This document shows positions 25,793 to 34,500 of a stretch of DNA of 64,000 nucleotides, in pieces. Position 1 is the stretch's first letter. Each line of letters opens with the position of its first letter. Position numbers and translations under genes: made by a program. The DNA comes from Paenibacillus agaridevorans (GTDB taxonomy: Bacteria > Bacillota > Bacilli > Paenibacillales > Paenibacillaceae), in NCBI RefSeq assembly GCF_003112455.1, contig NZ_BDQX01000430.1, positions 147,000 to 210,999 on the forward strand, given 5' to 3'. The notes beneath the pieces were generated by a model. The model ran no database searches. It was not told the origin of the DNA and worked only from the letters and a program-made list of their open reading frames with translations.

Positions 25793-26673
25793 TATTCTTT
25801 TACTCCTCCAAGCATAACGCCTTTGGCAAAATATTTTTGCAGAAACGGATAGATGACGAGAATAGGCAACGTCGCTATGACTGTCGTCGCATATTTGATC
25901 GTCTCGGATACGCCGACTACGTCGCCGCTTCCGACCCCGCCGAGCATATCGTTGGTCTGCGAGGAAACGAGAATCTCCCTAAGCAGCAATTGAAGCGGAT
26001 GCAACGAACGATCCTGCAAATAAATCATGGCGTCAAACCAGCTGTTCCAATGATAGACGGCGTAAAATAACGTCATGACGGCGACAACCGGCATGGAGAG
26101 CGGAAGCACAATACTCCACAGTATCCGGTATTCGCTCGCTCCTTCCATTTTGGCCGATTCGATAAGTCCGTCGGGTATGGTGGATTGAAAGAAGGTTCGC
26201 ATCACGATCAGATTATAGGCACTGATTGCGCCCGGCAGCAGCAGAGCCCAACGCGTGTCGAACAAGCCAAGATCGCGCACGTTCAAATACATCGGGATAA
26301 GTCCGCCGCTGAAAAACATCGTAAATACAATAAAAAGCATAACGCCATTGCGGCCGTACAAATCTCTGCGCGACAACGGATAGGCGCCCAAGGTCGTCAG
26401 GACGAGGTTGATCAGCGTGCCCGCAAGAACATAGAAGATCGTATTGCGGTACGTGAGCCATACGCGAGAGTCGTTGAATACCCGTTCATAAGCCTCCAGA
26501 TTAAATCCTTTGGGCCATAATGAAACGGCGCCGGACGCAATGGATGCTGCATCGCTGACCGAGGACACGATGACAAACCAAAGCGGATACAGAAATAGAA
26601 ACGATCCAACCACGAGCAATACTATATTGAAAGCGTCAAACAGGCGCTCCCCAATCGACTTATTGTAAGTCAT
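25792..26673 (-). CDS. Carbohydrate ABC transporter permease, LplC/YtcP type
   Basis: A 293-residue permease with six membrane segments. The EAA loop SAKMEGASEYRILWSIVLPLSMP lies near residues 187-210, and the C-terminus YPFLQKYFAKGVMLGGVKE is typical. TAGGGGG is ten bases before the ATG at 26673. It overlaps the dehydrogenase start by one base and follows the LplB-type permease by 12 bases, so the operon is tight. It forms the channel with that permease; the ATPase is not encoded nearby. Confidence 0.93.
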   Translation of the reverse strand: MTYNKSIGERLFDAFNIVLLVVGSFLFLYPLWFVIVSSVSDAASIASGAVSLWPKGFNLEAYERVFNDSRVWLTYRNTIFYVLAGTLINLVLTTLGAYPLSRRDLYGRNGVMLFIVFTMFFSGGLIPMYLNVRDLGLFDTRWALLLPGAISAYNLIVMRTFFQSTIPDGLIESAKMEGASEYRILWSIVLPLSMPVVAVMTLFYAVYHWNSWFDAMIYLQDRSLHPLQLLLREILVSSQTNDMLGGVGSGDVVGVSETIKYATTVIATLPILVIYPFLQKYFAKGVMLGGVKE

Positions 26674-26685
26674 CTGCGTTTCCCC

Positions 26686-27654
26686 CTACCATAAGCTGCT
26701 TTCCGCCTTCTTCTTGGCCAATTGATTCACCAGTACAAGCAGCGTAAAGTTAATCACTGAGTTGAACAGGCCTACGGCAGCGGTAAAGCTGTAGTTGGCT
26801 TCGGTAATGCCTCTGCGGAAAACAAAGCTTCCAATCACATCCGCCGTCTCATACGTTGCAGAGTTATATAACAAAATGATTTTGTCAAAACCGACAACCA
26901 TGAAATTTCCGATATTAATAATAAGCAGAATAATGATGGTCGGCATGATGCCCGGCAATGTGATGCTCAGCATCTGTCTCCACCGTCCCGCCCCGTCGAC
27001 TGCCGCCGCTTCATAAAGAGAAGGATTGATTCCCGATAGCGCAGCGAGGAAAATGATGGAGCTCCAGCCTACGCTTTGCCATATGCCCGACCCGACAAAG
27101 ATGATCCGGAACCATTCCGGCAGAATCATAAAATTGATCGGTTCGCCGATCACGCCTATTGCCAGCAAGGAACGGTTAATGATGCCGTCCGGCTGCAGGA
27201 AGTCAATCAGCATGCCGCATACGACGACTAGCGATATGAAATGCGGCAAATACGAAATCGATTGCACAAATCGTTTAAAGATTTGATTTTTGAGTTCATT
27301 AAGCAGCAACGCCAATATAATGGCCGCCGGGAATCCGAATATAAGCTGATACAGACTGATCACAATCGTATTCCGCAATATGCGGACGAAAAAATAGCTT
27401 TCGAAAAATTGCTGAAAATGCTTGAAGCCGACCCATGGACTGTCTCCAATGCCGAGGAAGGGCTTGAAGTCTTTAAAAGCAATAATCGCCCCGTACATCG
27501 GCTTGTAATGAAAGACAATAAAATATAAAACAACGGGAATCAGCATGATATAAAGCGATCGGTTTTTAATAACTCCTCGGAATGTCGCTCGCCGGACGCC
27601 TTTTTTCAAACGATCCGGAACTTTGTTATTCGATTTAGCCGCGTTAGCGTTCAT
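26686..27654 (-). CDS. Carbohydrate ABC transporter permease, LplB type
   Basis: A 322-residue permease. A basic cytoplasmic N-terminus is followed by six membrane segments. LIPVVLYFIVFHYKPMYGAII near residue 40 and LYEAAAVDGAGRWRQMLSITLPGI near residue 215 (EAA loop) identify the LplB branch. AAAGGA precedes the ATG by eight bases. It stands between the binding-protein gene and the second permease, with a stem-loop in the gap to the binding-protein gene. Confidence 0.93.
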   Translation of the reverse strand: MNANAAKSNNKVPDRLKKGVRRATFRGVIKNRSLYIMLIPVVLYFIVFHYKPMYGAIIAFKDFKPFLGIGDSPWVGFKHFQQFFESYFFVRILRNTIVISLYQLIFGFPAAIILALLLNELKNQIFKRFVQSISYLPHFISLVVVCGMLIDFLQPDGIINRSLLAIGVIGEPINFMILPEWFRIIFVGSGIWQSVGWSSIIFLAALSGINPSLYEAAAVDGAGRWRQMLSITLPGIMPTIIILLIINIGNFMVVGFDKIILLYNSATYETADVIGSFVFRRGITEANYSFTAAVGLFNSVINFTLLVLVNQLAKKKAESSLW

Positions 27655-27697
27655 ATGCCCGTTCCTTTCCGGGAAGCCCGTTAATGCTCATTTGGTT

Positions 27698-27732
27698 AAA
27701 AAGGCGGCCCCAAAAGCTTAAGGGGCGCGCCT
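27698..27732 (-). terminator. Stem-loop with T-run between binding-protein and permease genes
   Basis: The arms AGGCGGCCCC and AGGGGCGCGCCT pair with one bulge; on the minus strand TTTTT follows. Inside an operon, such partial terminators leave more transcript for the upstream binding protein than for the permeases. Confidence 0.6.
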
Positions 27733-27745
27733 GCCTTGCATGCCG

Positions 27746-29392
27746 TTACTTGCCGAGGTAGTTGTCGTAAGCTTCCTGATAGACGGCAATGATTTCTTCG
27801 ATTTTCATTTGCTTCAGTTGCTGTACAAAGCGATCGTATTCATCAAACGAACGGTTGCCCATCACGAAACCGTTGGCATATTCATCGCGGTAGGTGCGAA
27901 TATCCGCCAGCAGCGATGCGACTTTATCGTTTTGCTGTGTAGTCAGCGTAATTGGCGGGAACGCCTTGTCAAAATTGATGTATTTCCCTACCTTCTGCTT
28001 AGCTTCAATAGCTTCTTCCATGTCATATTGCTCCAGGTAACGCTCGTCTGCAACCGTCGACCACATTCCGCCGCCAATGGTGTAGCTGAGCAATGATTCC
28101 GTGGAATTGAGCCCCTCCGGGTTGTTGAACACGGCATCGGTAAACTTCGGATAACCGTCAACCATCTCGTACGATACGCCCTCTTCGCCAAAGTTGTTCA
28201 GCATAATGCCTTCCTCCGAATATTGGAAGTCAAGCCATTTGACCGCTTCTTCAATATGCTTGCTCTTGGCGGAGATCGCTACGCCTACTGTTCCAAGCGG
28301 CCATGCGTGGAAGCCGAATCTTTGCTCGCCCTTCGGCCCAACCGGCGGCTCCGTGCCAACCAGCTTGAACGTCGGATGATCTGACATCAAATCAGTGAAC
28401 GATCGCATATACGATCCGGACCAGCCTGCCCATGCCCCGGCGCGATCTGTTGTTACCTTCTCGGTCAAAAATTTAAAGTCAGTATCTACAAGATAGTTCT
28501 GATCAAGCAGCCCTTCGCTGTACAGCTTGTTCAGCCATTGCAGCAATTCCTTGTATTCCGCCTCGTACGGCGCGAATTTCACTTTTCCGTTATCCACGTA
28601 GAACTCCCAATCGGTATTGAACGCAGGTCCGAAAGTGCGGATGATATGCTGCAAGTTCACAGCTACATAAGGAATCTCGTCCGCAATGCCGTTTCCGTTC
28701 GGGTCCCCTTCCTTGATAGCCTTAAGAACGGTATACCAGTCGTCGATTGTTTTCGGTTCCTCAAGCTTCAGCTTTTCCAGCCAATCCTGGCGAATTTGCG
28801 GATACATCTGAACCAGATTGTATTCATGCAAGTTCAATTGGGGGAACTGATAAATTTCGCCGTCGGCCGTCGTCAGCAGCTTTCTCAGCTCTGGATTATT
28901 GTCCAGAATTTTTTTGAAATTAGGGGCATGCTGCTCAATGTAAGGGGTAAGCTCGACGAATGCCCCTTGCTGTCCGTACTTTGGACCTTCCGTCACCATG
29001 TTGCTGTAAGCGACAAGATCGGGAATTTGGCCGCCTGCCATAAGTAGATTGAACGCCTCGACGCCGTCAGCGCCGCTGCCCTGAATCCAGTTGATATTAA
29101 TGTTTGTAAGCCCTTCCATCTTGACGAAAGAATTTTTTTCGTTATAATTCTGGCCGCGGAAGTTGCCGTCCGATACAACCCATGTATCCAATGTCAGCTT
29201 ATCCGCCACGATCGGCAGCGCTCCGGCTTCGGGCTTGCCTTCATTCCCCTCGTTGCTTGATGTTGGCGATGGCGACGCGCTAGGCGACGCCGCCGGACTA
29301 TTCGATTTCCCCGAACAGGCGGTAACCACCATTACAAGCGCCAGTGCAAGCGCCATCTTGGAAGCTGTTTCTTTTAGCTTATTGCTTGTCAT
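27746..29392 (-). CDS. Extracellular sugar-binding lipoprotein
   Basis: A 548-residue substrate-binding protein. Signal peptide KMALALALVMVVTAC ends in a lipobox (VTAC) with Cys near 27, followed by a Ser/Pro linker (SPAASPSASPSPTSS). The mature part shows LipO/YtcQ features: KNSFVKMEGLTNININW, IRQDWLEKLKLEEPKTIDDWYTVLKAIKEGDPNGNG, and a C-terminal WLDFQYSEEGIMLNNFG. ATG 29392 has GGGGG eight bases upstream; the open frame to 29407 starts with a TTG inside that signal. First gene of the operon with two permeases, the dehydrogenase and the fusion regulator. A perfect palindrome 20 bases upstream is a likely operator. Confidence 0.92.
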   Translation of the reverse strand: MTSNKLKETASKMALALALVMVVTACSGKSNSPAASPSASPSPTSSNEGNEGKPEAGALPIVADKLTLDTWVVSDGNFRGQNYNEKNSFVKMEGLTNININWIQGSGADGVEAFNLLMAGGQIPDLVAYSNMVTEGPKYGQQGAFVELTPYIEQHAPNFKKILDNNPELRKLLTTADGEIYQFPQLNLHEYNLVQMYPQIRQDWLEKLKLEEPKTIDDWYTVLKAIKEGDPNGNGIADEIPYVAVNLQHIIRTFGPAFNTDWEFYVDNGKVKFAPYEAEYKELLQWLNKLYSEGLLDQNYLVDTDFKFLTEKVTTDRAGAWAGWSGSYMRSFTDLMSDHPTFKLVGTEPPVGPKGEQRFGFHAWPLGTVGVAISAKSKHIEEAVKWLDFQYSEEGIMLNNFGEEGVSYEMVDGYPKFTDAVFNNPEGLNSTESLLSYTIGGGMWSTVADERYLEQYDMEEAIEAKQKVGKYINFDKAFPPITLTTQQNDKVASLLADIRTYRDEYANGFVMGNRSFDEYDRFVQQLKQMKIEEIIAVYQEAYDNYLGK

Positions 29393-29412
29393 ATTCCGTT
29401 CCCCCAATCATG

Positions 29413-29427
29413 ATTTGTACTACAAAT
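29413..29427. promoter_or_regulatory. AraR-like palindromic operator before the importer operon
   Basis: ATTTGTA-C-TACAAAT is a perfect 15-base inverted repeat, 20 bases before the binding-protein start. It closely resembles the B. subtilis AraR operator consensus (ATTTGTACGTACAAAT), which is bound by a GntR-type helix-turn-helix like that of the fusion regulator in this operon. Confidence 0.7.
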
Positions 29428-29646
29428 ACACTAGACGACCAGTTAACGAATTGAAAACCATTGTTTTGATGTCATTTCCTGATATGATAACGGTTTCCAT
29501 AAATGAATTTAGTTTATATCTAGTGCATATTCAAATAATATAACCCGTAACCCCAAGTGTCAACCCTTTTTTAAATGCGAGAAGTACACTAGCTCGTGAC
29601 CTAGACTTTCCGTTTGCGCATGTGGTTGCAAATAAAGGAGAACCGG

Positions 29647-31353
29647 TTATCCGAGCACTTCATTTTCGGCCCAGTCTCGGCTCAATTCCCCTATCGTCTC
29701 TCCAAGATGATTGAAATACGTTCTAAACGGCTCCAGCCCAGCGCCCTCGCCGCGCAGCAAATGAGCCAAGGTCGTTTGGACATCCGCTTCAAGCTGCTTC
29801 AATTCAGCCCGAATATCGCCTGCTTCCGCAACAGGCGCCGTCAGTTTCTTCCCATCCACCACTCTTGCGGGGAACAATGGAAAGTTGTAGCGGGTCAGGC
29901 GGGCCAGCTTGCTCCCCACCCGGTCTACCGCCGCCCTGAGGAATGCGCGCTCGCTTGCCGGCGCATATTGCCAATAATCAGCTAAAGCCGCTTTGGCGCT
30001 ATCGCCCCAAGCGCATCTCGCGAACAAATAGCTGTTATAGCCTTGCGCCCACTTCCAGGAATATTCAGTGCCAGCGTGAGAGCATGGAACAACCAGATTC
30101 GTGACGGAATCGATGCCGAGCTGTTTAAACAGCTCCAGGTCGTCATAGATGCGCTCCGGAAGAGCGGGGAATAACGAACTTAACATAAAGTGGTCGCTGT
30201 AATATTCAAACACGCATATATTCCTGTTTTTATCGGCCGCCTTTGCAGCCCATCGTTCCAAAGCTCTTGCGGCTCTTGCGTCCTCGGCACGGCTATCCGA
30301 GAAAGACCATGGCCGGCTATAGTCCCTGCCCCAATAGGCAAACAGAACATCGTTGCGCTCCGACGCCTCCACTCCGTCAAGCAACTCCAGCATATCCCAG
30401 GACAAGCCCGCATTATAGGCGATATGCTCGACTGCAATTTCTATGCCGGCTGCGCTCATAGCTTCTTTTATGCGTTCCGTGAACCGGATATAGCCGGATA
30501 AAAACCGTTTTTTCTCCGCCTCGTTATCGGCGATCGCGGCATCCTCCGGCCATAGCGATATTCGGGTCAATGAGGACGGAACCTTTCCGCAATATTGCAC
30601 GATACCGGCAATAACGCCGTCCTGCCAGCTCAGGTCGGAATAATCCAACTGATTTTTCTCCATTAATTCCGGCATGAAAAACTTCATGCTATGGCCGCCG
30701 AGCGTCAATGCGATGCCGCGTTTAGCCAACTCGGGGGCCAGCGCCGAACCTAGCTCATCCCATAGCATGAACGTCATAAACAGCTCGTTGATGCGGTTTT
30801 TGGCCAGCCAATCGATCACCGCCAGCAAATACGGCTCGTCCCTCAAATTCTCGTATACAAACCCTCTGCGCCGCATGGACGGAACTTGAACGGCCGGCCT
30901 ATCCGCGTCATGCGCGCGAGTCTGCTCCCGCTCCGGGCCGTCTGCCTGCCGCGAGACGCGAACGGCCGCTTCTCCCGGATAAACCCATTCGATCCGGAAT
31001 TCCTCTTTGCAATAGGCGTACACCGCATACAAAGCCGCCCTTTCGCAGCGGCCGGCAAGAATAACAACGTCCTCCCGACACAGAATGACGTAGGCGTCCT
31101 CCGGGTACTCATCTCCCGCGCGTTCCTGACCGCCTTCCGATTCCTTTTGCCAAGGCCATGCCGGCTTTGCCGCTACCGGGTCTAACGGGGCAGCCAACAA
31201 ATGCCGCTCGCAATCGCTCCAGGTTCCGATAATCCACTGCTTGGCGCAGACAGCCGTTGCCCCCGCATAGACCTCGCTGATCGCTTGCAGTTCTTCGCTT
31301 GCAAAGTTTAATACCGGATGCGCTCTCAGTTGTCTGATCGCAAGTTTCCCCAT
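29647..31353 (-). CDS. Putative glycoside hydrolase of the DUF4838 / alpha-glucuronidase-like type
   Basis: A 568-residue protein without signal peptide. The N-terminal 110 residues resemble the small alpha/beta domain that precedes GH20-, GH67- and GH84-like barrels (EDAYVILCREDVVILAGRCERAALYAVYAYCKEE). A barrel follows, with SMRRRGFVYENLRDEPY, IDWLAKNRINELFMTFMLWDELG, GGHSMKFFMPEL, SLWPEDAA and EYYSDHFMLSSL. The order matches DUF4838-like glycosidases, but I cannot name catalytic residues. It lies directly upstream of the second importer operon and probably processes the imported oligosaccharide. Specificity is unknown. Confidence 0.7.
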   Translation of the reverse strand: MGKLAIRQLRAHPVLNFASEELQAISEVYAGATAVCAKQWIIGTWSDCERHLLAAPLDPVAAKPAWPWQKESEGGQERAGDEYPEDAYVILCREDVVILAGRCERAALYAVYAYCKEEFRIEWVYPGEAAVRVSRQADGPEREQTRAHDADRPAVQVPSMRRRGFVYENLRDEPYLLAVIDWLAKNRINELFMTFMLWDELGSALAPELAKRGIALTLGGHSMKFFMPELMEKNQLDYSDLSWQDGVIAGIVQYCGKVPSSLTRISLWPEDAAIADNEAEKKRFLSGYIRFTERIKEAMSAAGIEIAVEHIAYNAGLSWDMLELLDGVEASERNDVLFAYWGRDYSRPWSFSDSRAEDARAARALERWAAKAADKNRNICVFEYYSDHFMLSSLFPALPERIYDDLELFKQLGIDSVTNLVVPCSHAGTEYSWKWAQGYNSYLFARCAWGDSAKAALADYWQYAPASERAFLRAAVDRVGSKLARLTRYNFPLFPARVVDGKKLTAPVAEAGDIRAELKQLEADVQTTLAHLLRGEGAGLEPFRTYFNHLGETIGELSRDWAENEVLG

Positions 31354-31406
31354 CTTGTATCCCTCCCTATCGCGACGATAAAGACGAGTCGAATGAAATC
31401 GACCCG

Positions 31407-31442
31407 CTATCTCAACATTCCCTTAACCAGCATATCGGCCAT
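31407..31442 (-). other. Mini-ORF or gene remnant with a good ribosome site
   Basis: The sequence GAAGGAG, then eight to nine bases, then ATG opens the 11-residue frame MADMLVKGMLR. The same frame reads upstream without a stop through ELWSTYWDRRREAV, so this may be the tail of a deleted gene rather than a peptide gene. It sits between the 1666-residue SLH gene and the DUF4838-like gene. Confidence 0.35.
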
Positions 31443-31493
31443 GACCGCTTCTCTCCTTCTATCCCAATAGGTGCTCCATAGTTCCATAGAATA

Positions 31494-31523
31494 GGGTAAT
31501 GCGGGACAATGCCCGCATCACCC
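31494..31523 (-). terminator. Stem-loop after the 1666-residue SLH gene
   Basis: GGGTAATGCGGG and CCCGCATCACCC pair with one mismatch around six bases, just after the stop at 31532. The T-run is weak (TATTCTAT), so the terminator is probable but perhaps leaky. Confidence 0.55.
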
Positions 31524-31531
31524 GCAATCTT

Positions 31532-34500
31532 TTATTTGTCAAACAAATTCAATACCCCTTGCACGGCTTCCGCCCTCGTCAAATTCGCTTGCGGCGCAAA
31601 TTTATCGTTGCCGCGTCCGCGCACCAGGCCTAAGGTTTGAGCGGCCGATACGGCGTCGGCAGCCCACGGGCTGACGGCATCCTGATCCGCGAAGCTGCCG
31701 CTCGCGCCGGAAACCACGCCGTTGCCGCGCTTGTACTCGTAGGCACGGTAGAGAATAACAGCCATTTGCTCTCTTGTAACCGCAGCTCCCGGAGCAAAGG
31801 TATTGCCGCTTGTTCCGTTCACGATGCCCGCCTGGAACGCCGCCTCTATCTCCGCCGCGTACCAGCTGTCGGACGCTACGTCGGCGAAGCTGCCCGAACC
31901 CGCTTCCGCCGTTTCCAATCCCAAGGCCCGAACGACGAACGCCACAAATTCCGCCCTTGTCGTCACTTTCTCGGGCGCAAAGCGATCCTCGCTTACGCCT
32001 TGGGCCATCAGCATAGCCGTCATTTTTTTGATCGCTCGGGAGGCCCAGTGGCCGGAAGGCACATCCGAATACGTCTTGTCGAATTGCATAACTGCATAAC
32101 GTCCGGATGTCGTCACTTCCGTAACCATGCGGCCGTTCTTGATCGCTCCGCCGATGTAGGACAGGACCCCGTTATCGTCTATGCGATAGACACCGGTTGC
32201 ATCCGGATCGATATCGCCATTCAAATCAAAGACGATCGTCACCGGCTCGGCAAATTGCCCGAGCTTCTTCTCGCCGCCTTCTTGTCCGACAACGGACAGA
32301 AGGATGCTGCGAATATCGCTTCGCGCAGCAACGTCCGCCGAGTACCGTGTCGACGCGGCGTGAGCAAGCGCCTCCCCGTCTTGCTCGCTCGCCCGTTCGA
32401 AGGTCACTTTGATTCGCGCCCCCGTCATGCCTTCCGCCAACCGCTTCAATTGCTCCATCACTTCCGCCGGAACGTCGAAGGCATAATTTCCGCCGTCCAG
32501 CTTGATCGACCGATTGCCGGCCAATTCGCCCGCGTTAATAGGAAGCAGCGCGTGGTCCGCGTTAGGTTCCAGCACGACTGCAACCTCGCCCTGGGCGTTC
32601 GGACGAAGCTCGTTCTCGGAAACGATCTGTCTTCCTTCTACCGCCGGTTCAGAAGGCGCGGATGGCGCCGACGGCCCCGGAATGACCGGAGGGGTCGGGT
32701 TTTCTGCGCCAGGTCTGTCCTTCTGGCGCGCGGCTTCATTCCAATACAACGTATAATTCAGCCTGGATTTGCCGTCTGCGCCCGTAACTTTGATCAACGT
32801 TTTTTCGCTGGCGTTCATCGCTTCAATCGCAATTGTCGCGCCTTGCTGCGACGGGGTCGCCTCAATCGTCGAATCCGCCGTCAGTTCTTTCACATAGCTG
32901 GTGACTCCCGTCGAGAATTCCGCGAACGGCTTGCCGTCTATGGTTACGGAACGCAAGGTCGCATCCGTCTCGGGCACCGGGATTTTCACTAATGCCGTTC
33001 CCGCATCCGGCGCATAATAGATGGTTCCGTCAAGACCGATCGTCATATCGTTCGTAAACGTGCCGTCGATCACCTTGTATTGCAAAGTCTCCGGATCAAT
33101 GACGGTCAGTTGGCGGGACAATGTCGTATACAGCATGCCGTCCGGGCTCCATCTCAAATGATATGGCTTCCATTTGCTGGAGTTGTAAAGGCTTGGACGG
33201 ATCATCTTGCTCTTCACGACTTCCTTCGTTTCTACATCCATCGCAAAGATCGTGCCGTCGACCGCGCCCCATAACAGGCCGTCCGGCCCGAATGAAATAT
33301 CTCCGATCATCTTCGGCGTTTCGTCGATGCCCGGAATGTCAGGCGTAAATTCGGCTACTTTCCTGCCTTGAGCCACATCCCATACAAAGATTTTGGCTGC
33401 CTGTTGCGTCGGCGAGATACCGAGGCCGCCCCATACGGTAGTGCCCCCGTACAACAGGCCGTCCTTGTAAGCCAGCCCGATAATCGCCTGATCTTCGACC
33501 ACATCGTCGTATTGCGTCCAATTGTCCTGCCGCTCGTCGTAGACGGCAAGCACGCCGCCGAGCATGCCGTAGTCCGCTACCGTGCCGACATACAGCTTGC
33601 CTCCGCCCGATGCAATCGCGAAAGGTCGGTCCTGATGATGTCCGATGTCATAAGACAGCACCGGATTGCTGCCAATTTCGGCCGGCTTCCGCGGATCGTA
33701 TTTGTACATAACCGCTCCGACATACGTGCCGTAATAAACATGATCGTTCAAAAACCCAATTCCTTCGGGTTGAGCGAAAGCCGCAATATTGATATCCATC
33801 TCGTCGGTGAACGGGTTGTAGACGCTCATCCCCCGCTGATAGCCTCCCATATAAATGCGCCCGTCCATCGGACCGCTTTCGAGAGCCTGAATCCTTACAT
33901 ATTGAGATGCAATATCCAAATCAACGAATTTAATGGAGTTGTCCTTCGGATTATAGTACCAATACTCGCCGTACTGCGTGATCATGGCCAGCACCGTTTC
34001 TCCAGCTCCCGCGCCTTCCTTTAGCGTAATCCATGTCATATCCTTAACGCGCAGCGTGTCCGGCAGAGGGAACGGTAGCGCAATCTTGACCGATTTATTT
34101 TGCGCCAAATCGTATTTGAACAGCTCGCTGCCGTTCTTGTAATAAATCTCGTTTTCGTTATGCGGATTCGGTTCCGATAGCATGTTGCTGTATTGGAAAC
34201 CTCCGAGAACCTCATATGTGTCCAAGTCCATTACGACCATATTCATCGTGCTGACCGACGCGAACAGCTTATTTCCTACCACGAAGACATCGGCCATCGT
34301 GCCAACGGTGCCGCTGTACCCCGCAATCGGAATCTCGGTTTTCTCCCCTGTTACGCGATGGATCTTGAACAGATGGACATTGGCGCCCAGCGCGGCATAA
34401 ATATAATCGCCGTGCACCGCAATGCCCCGGACGTAGTCCATGCCGCTCATGACGCCTCCGTAGTTTCTGAACGTGCCGGAGGCAATGTCATATTCGAACA

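Noticed and set aside
33368-34024. Long plus-strand frame (218 codons) opposite the SLH giant
   Set aside because: It lies antisense to well-conserved propeller sequence, has no ribosome site, and its composition is the complement of a GC-rich coding frame. The same applies to plus-strand frames at 31637-32992 and 35003-36115.
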